DNA from: Mycobacterium sp. KBS0706
GTDB lineage: Bacteria; Pseudomonadota; Alphaproteobacteria; DSM-16000; Inquilinaceae
NCBI RefSeq assembly: GCF_005938675.2
Contig: NZ_VCCH02000011.1
Span: 1-64,000, forward strand
Reading direction: 5' to 3'
DNA length: 64,000 nucleotides
A program made the translations under genes and the position numbers. This document shows, in pieces, positions 62,165-64,000 of this stretch. The number at the start of each line of letters is the position of its first letter. Position 1 is the stretch's first letter. The notes under the pieces were generated by a model. That model did not search any database. It had not been told where the DNA came from and was given only the letters and a program-made list of their open reading frames with translations.

Positions 62165-62554
62165 ATGAAGATCCTGCTCGTCGATGACGACGAGCTGTTC
62201 CTGGAATTCGCCGCAGCCATGCTGCGGGCCAGCGGCGCCGTCGTGGAGACTTGTGCCAGCGCCACCGAGGCCATGGCCGCGCTGCATCTCGACGACGATA
62301 AGCCGGCACAGGACTTCGACGCCGTGCTGATCGACATCGTCATGCCGGAGGTTTCGGGCACCGAGCTGTGCTCGCTGATCCGCGGCCACGGCGGCTACGG
62401 CGACCTGCCGGTGATCATGATCAGCGCCACCCGCGACATGAGCCTGATCGACCAGGCGTTGACCGCCGGCGGCTCCTCCTACATCCAGAAGCCGATCCAG
62501 GCCGCGACCTTCGCCGAGGAGATCCGGCAGAAAATCGCGGCGGCGCAGGGCTGA
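62165..62554 (+). CDS. Single-domain response regulator
   Basis: 129 residues from ATG 62165 (MKILLVDDDE); ATG 62078 would add 29 unconserved residues. Receiver domain with acidic pocket VDDDE, phospho-acceptor Asp in VLIDIVMPEVSG, Thr/Ser MISATRD and Lys in YIQKPI. There is no output domain. Such proteins work through protein contacts, here possibly with the GGDEF-EAL protein encoded 246 bp upstream. No histidine kinase is adjacent. Confidence 0.88.
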   Translation: MKILLVDDDELFLEFAAAMLRASGAVVETCASATEAMAALHLDDDKPAQDFDAVLIDIVMPEVSGTELCSLIRGHGGYGDLPVIMISATRDMSLIDQALTAGGSSYIQKPIQAATFAEEIRQKIAAAQG

Positions 62555-62575
62555 CCAGAGAGTCGGGGATCGCCC

Positions 62576-63052
62576 CTACTCGTCGAGCCGGGCTGCCGTT
62601 CGATAGGTCCCGAGAAGGGCCTGCCACCATTCGCCGTGCCGCTGCAGGAACACCGGGTCGGGGAAGCGGTGCCGGGCGACATGCTCCTGGGGCACGCTGT
62701 CCCAGCCGCGATGTTCGACGGTAACGCGGGTCCCATCACCGACCGGCTCGAACCGGACCTCGACCTCGGTGGCCTGATCGGGCGCGAAGCTGGCTTGCCG
62801 CCAGGAGAAGGCCAGGCGGCTGCCCGGCTCCCACACCGAGATCCGGCCGATCTCGAAGATGCGTCCGTCCGGATAGGTCTCGGTGAACCGGCCGCCGAGC
62901 CCGGGCTCGAACCCCAGCGTTCCGGGCGCACCGGGGCTGAACTGGAACAGCGGGTTCGGCCGCCACCATTCGCCGATACCCCGGACGAAGGCGGTGAAGG
63001 CCCGCTCCGGCGCCGCCGGGACACGCAGCGAGACAAGGATGCGCGAGGTCAT
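62576..63052 (-). CDS. SRPBCC (AHSA1/START-like) protein
   Basis: 158 residues from ATG 63052, overlapping the ArsR stop as ATGA. Bet v1-like fold: SLRVPAAPERAFTAFVRG, GRFTETYPDGRIFEIGRI and FSWRQASFAPDQATEVEVRF. Members bind hydrophobic ligands; function unassigned. Third gene of the VOC/ArsR/SRPBCC operon, an arrangement common in proteobacteria. Confidence 0.87.
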   Translation of the reverse strand: MTSRILVSLRVPAAPERAFTAFVRGIGEWWRPNPLFQFSPGAPGTLGFEPGLGGRFTETYPDGRIFEIGRISVWEPGSRLAFSWRQASFAPDQATEVEVRFEPVGDGTRVTVEHRGWDSVPQEHVARHRFPDPVFLQRHGEWWQALLGTYRTAARLDE

Positions 63053-63396
63053 TCGGATTGCTCCAGATGTGCCTTGAACGCGGCGAGCTGATCGACCCAC
63101 AGCCGCTCGGTCTCGGCCAGCCAGGCTTTCAGATCGGCCATCGGTTCCGGCCTCAGGCTGTAGATGCGGACACGGGCATCGAAGTCCGGATGCGCCTCCT
63201 CGACCAGCCCGCCCGCCTTCAGCGTGCGCAGGTGCCGGCTGAGCGCCGGGGGGTTCAGCCCCAGCGCCTCCGCCAGTTCCCCCGCCCGCCGCGGCCGCTC
63301 GCGCAGCAGCTCGACCACCCGCCGGCGATGCGGATCGGCAAGCGCCGCCAGGGTCTGGTCGAGGACCGTCCGGCCGAGAGCGGCGGCCGGCCTCAC
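63049..63396 (-). CDS. ArsR family transcriptional regulator
   Basis: 115 residues from GTG 63396, in a GTGA overlap with the VOC gene. Winged helix: LDQTLAALADPHRRRVVELL, RAGELAEALGLNPPALSRHL and RTLKAGGLVEEAHPDFDARV. It lacks the metal-binding Cys pairs of ArsR/SmtB sensors, so it belongs to the non-metal branch usually paired with SRPBCC proteins. It probably represses its own operon. Confidence 0.9.
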   Translation of the reverse strand: MRPAAALGRTVLDQTLAALADPHRRRVVELLRERPRRAGELAEALGLNPPALSRHLRTLKAGGLVEEAHPDFDARVRIYSLRPEPMADLKAWLAETERLWVDQLAAFKAHLEQSE

Positions 63397-63860
63397 ATCC
63401 AGCCTTCGATCTTCAGCCCGGATGCCTGCTCCGCCTCTTCGCGCGACACGCTGCGGACGGTCTGGCCGAAGACCCAGACATGGCCTTCCGGGTCGGTCGC
63501 GCGGTAGGTGCGGTCGCCATAGAACTGGTCGGACGGGCCCTGCAGGACCACCGCCCCGGCCGCCTTCGCCCGGGCGCAATGCTCGTCGATGCCATGATCG
63601 ATGTGGACGTGGATCGACTGAGTGTTCTTGCCGCCGACCGAGGCCGGGCTGGCGACGGTGTCCGTCCATTCGGACCCGACATAGATCAGGCCGTCGCCGA
63701 CCCGCATCTCGGAATGGGCGATGTTGCCGGCCTGGTCGGTGATGACCATGCTGCGCTCGAAGCCGAAGGCCTGCTCCAGCCAGTCGAGTGCGGCCTTGGG
63801 GTCCTTGTAGAAGATGCTCGGCGTCAGCGCCGGGCGCGAAATGGAGTCAGCCACGCTCAT
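63393..63860 (-). CDS. VOC family (glyoxalase-like) protein
   Basis: 155 residues from ATG 63860; AAGGAG lies directly against the ATG, which is unusually close. A GTG at 63869 is the alternative. Vicinal-oxygen-chelate fold with paired beta-alpha-beta modules: TPSIFYKDPKAALDWLEQAF, HSEMRVGDGLIYVG, SIHVHIDHG and DPEGHVWVFG. The metal positions are only partly kept, so resistance-type binding or dioxygenase-like activity is open. First gene of the three-gene operon. Confidence 0.88.
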   Translation of the reverse strand: MSVADSISRPALTPSIFYKDPKAALDWLEQAFGFERSMVITDQAGNIAHSEMRVGDGLIYVGSEWTDTVASPASVGGKNTQSIHVHIDHGIDEHCARAKAAGAVVLQGPSDQFYGDRTYRATDPEGHVWVFGQTVRSVSREEAEQASGLKIEGWM

Positions 63861-63882
63861 CTCCTTCACTCTATAGGAAACA

Positions 63883-63911
63883 TTTAACTACAGAGAGAAA
63901 TATCGAGTCAA
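63883..63911 (-). promoter_or_regulatory. Candidate promoter of the VOC/ArsR/SRPBCC operon
   Basis: On the minus strand TTGACT (63906-63911), 17 bp, then GTTAAA (63883-63888), in an AT-rich patch just upstream of the VOC start. The -10 is weak. The ArsR protein may bind here, but no clear palindrome is seen. Confidence 0.4.
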
Positions 63912-64000
63912 GCGACCGTTGCCACAGTGCCCGCAGCGGTCAGCGGCGGCTCGCGTTCCGACCGGACCGCGAGCTAGCGGCCGATCACCTTGTGCGACAC

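Overview
The window is chromosomal DNA of a very G+C-rich alphaproteobacterium, most likely in or near the Rhodospirillales (Azospirillum/Inquilinus-like). This is inferred from gene content (fused indolepyruvate ferredoxin oxidoreductase, pobA with an AraC-type regulator, many ABC uptake operons), from a GTTC-N7-GTTC SOS box of the alphaproteobacterial type, and from several families of dispersed palindromes typical of such genomes. No rRNA, tRNA, CRISPR array or intact transposase was recognised. Most genes are tightly packed, in short operons with 4-nt ATGA/GTGA overlaps.

Layout. 1-5030: a Cys-repeat lipoprotein, a DUF4139 protein, a small barrel protein with a WYL regulator behind a perfect inverted repeat, a 24-residue membrane peptide and the manganese exporter MntP. 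5078-8321 is an accessory island: a frameshifted antitoxin, a helix-turn-helix gene broken by a stop, about 650 bp without a gene, then a strikingly AT-rich ATPase/HNH nuclease pair that matches the Septu (PtuAB) anti-phage system. 8548-24300: indolepyruvate oxidoreductase, ABC1 kinase, UspA, an archaeal/eukaryotic-type prolyl-tRNA synthetase with a structured leader, an MFS/arginase pair, a TetR regulator with a membrane protein sharing one operator, an aldo/keto reductase, NDH-2, a putative secreted or effector-like zincin, and PaiB.

24632-38062: purB, a PLP lyase, two hypothetical proteins, a phosphotransferase/SEC-C/dipeptidase operon, LysR with two SDRs, PobR/PobA, a zinc-ribbon protein and a GMC oxidoreductase. 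The GMC gene forms an operon with an enolase-superfamily gene (38074-39291). 39513-44276 is an ABC uptake operon ending in a glycerophosphodiester phosphodiesterase, suggesting uptake and cleavage of phosphodiesters.

44327-52133: MscS channel, inositol monophosphatase, an SOS-controlled endonuclease III-like gene, MsrA, and a cobalt/cobalamin locus (histidine-phosphatase homologue, cobalamin riboswitch, cbtB, cbtA) interrupted by an AT-rich orphan gene, then Gph, a DUF1287 and a KTSC protein. 52296-64000: a pentonate-type dehydratase, a purine nucleoside salvage operon (BMP-type ABC transporter plus nucleoside phosphorylase), a GAF-GGDEF-EAL protein with an unusual leader, a lone receiver domain, and a coupled VOC/ArsR/SRPBCC operon.

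The strongest leads are the Septu-like island (6259-8321), the SOS box at 46374-46388, the HELLH orphan (22694-23656), the TetR operator pair, and the competing hairpins upstream of the GGDEF-EAL gene.
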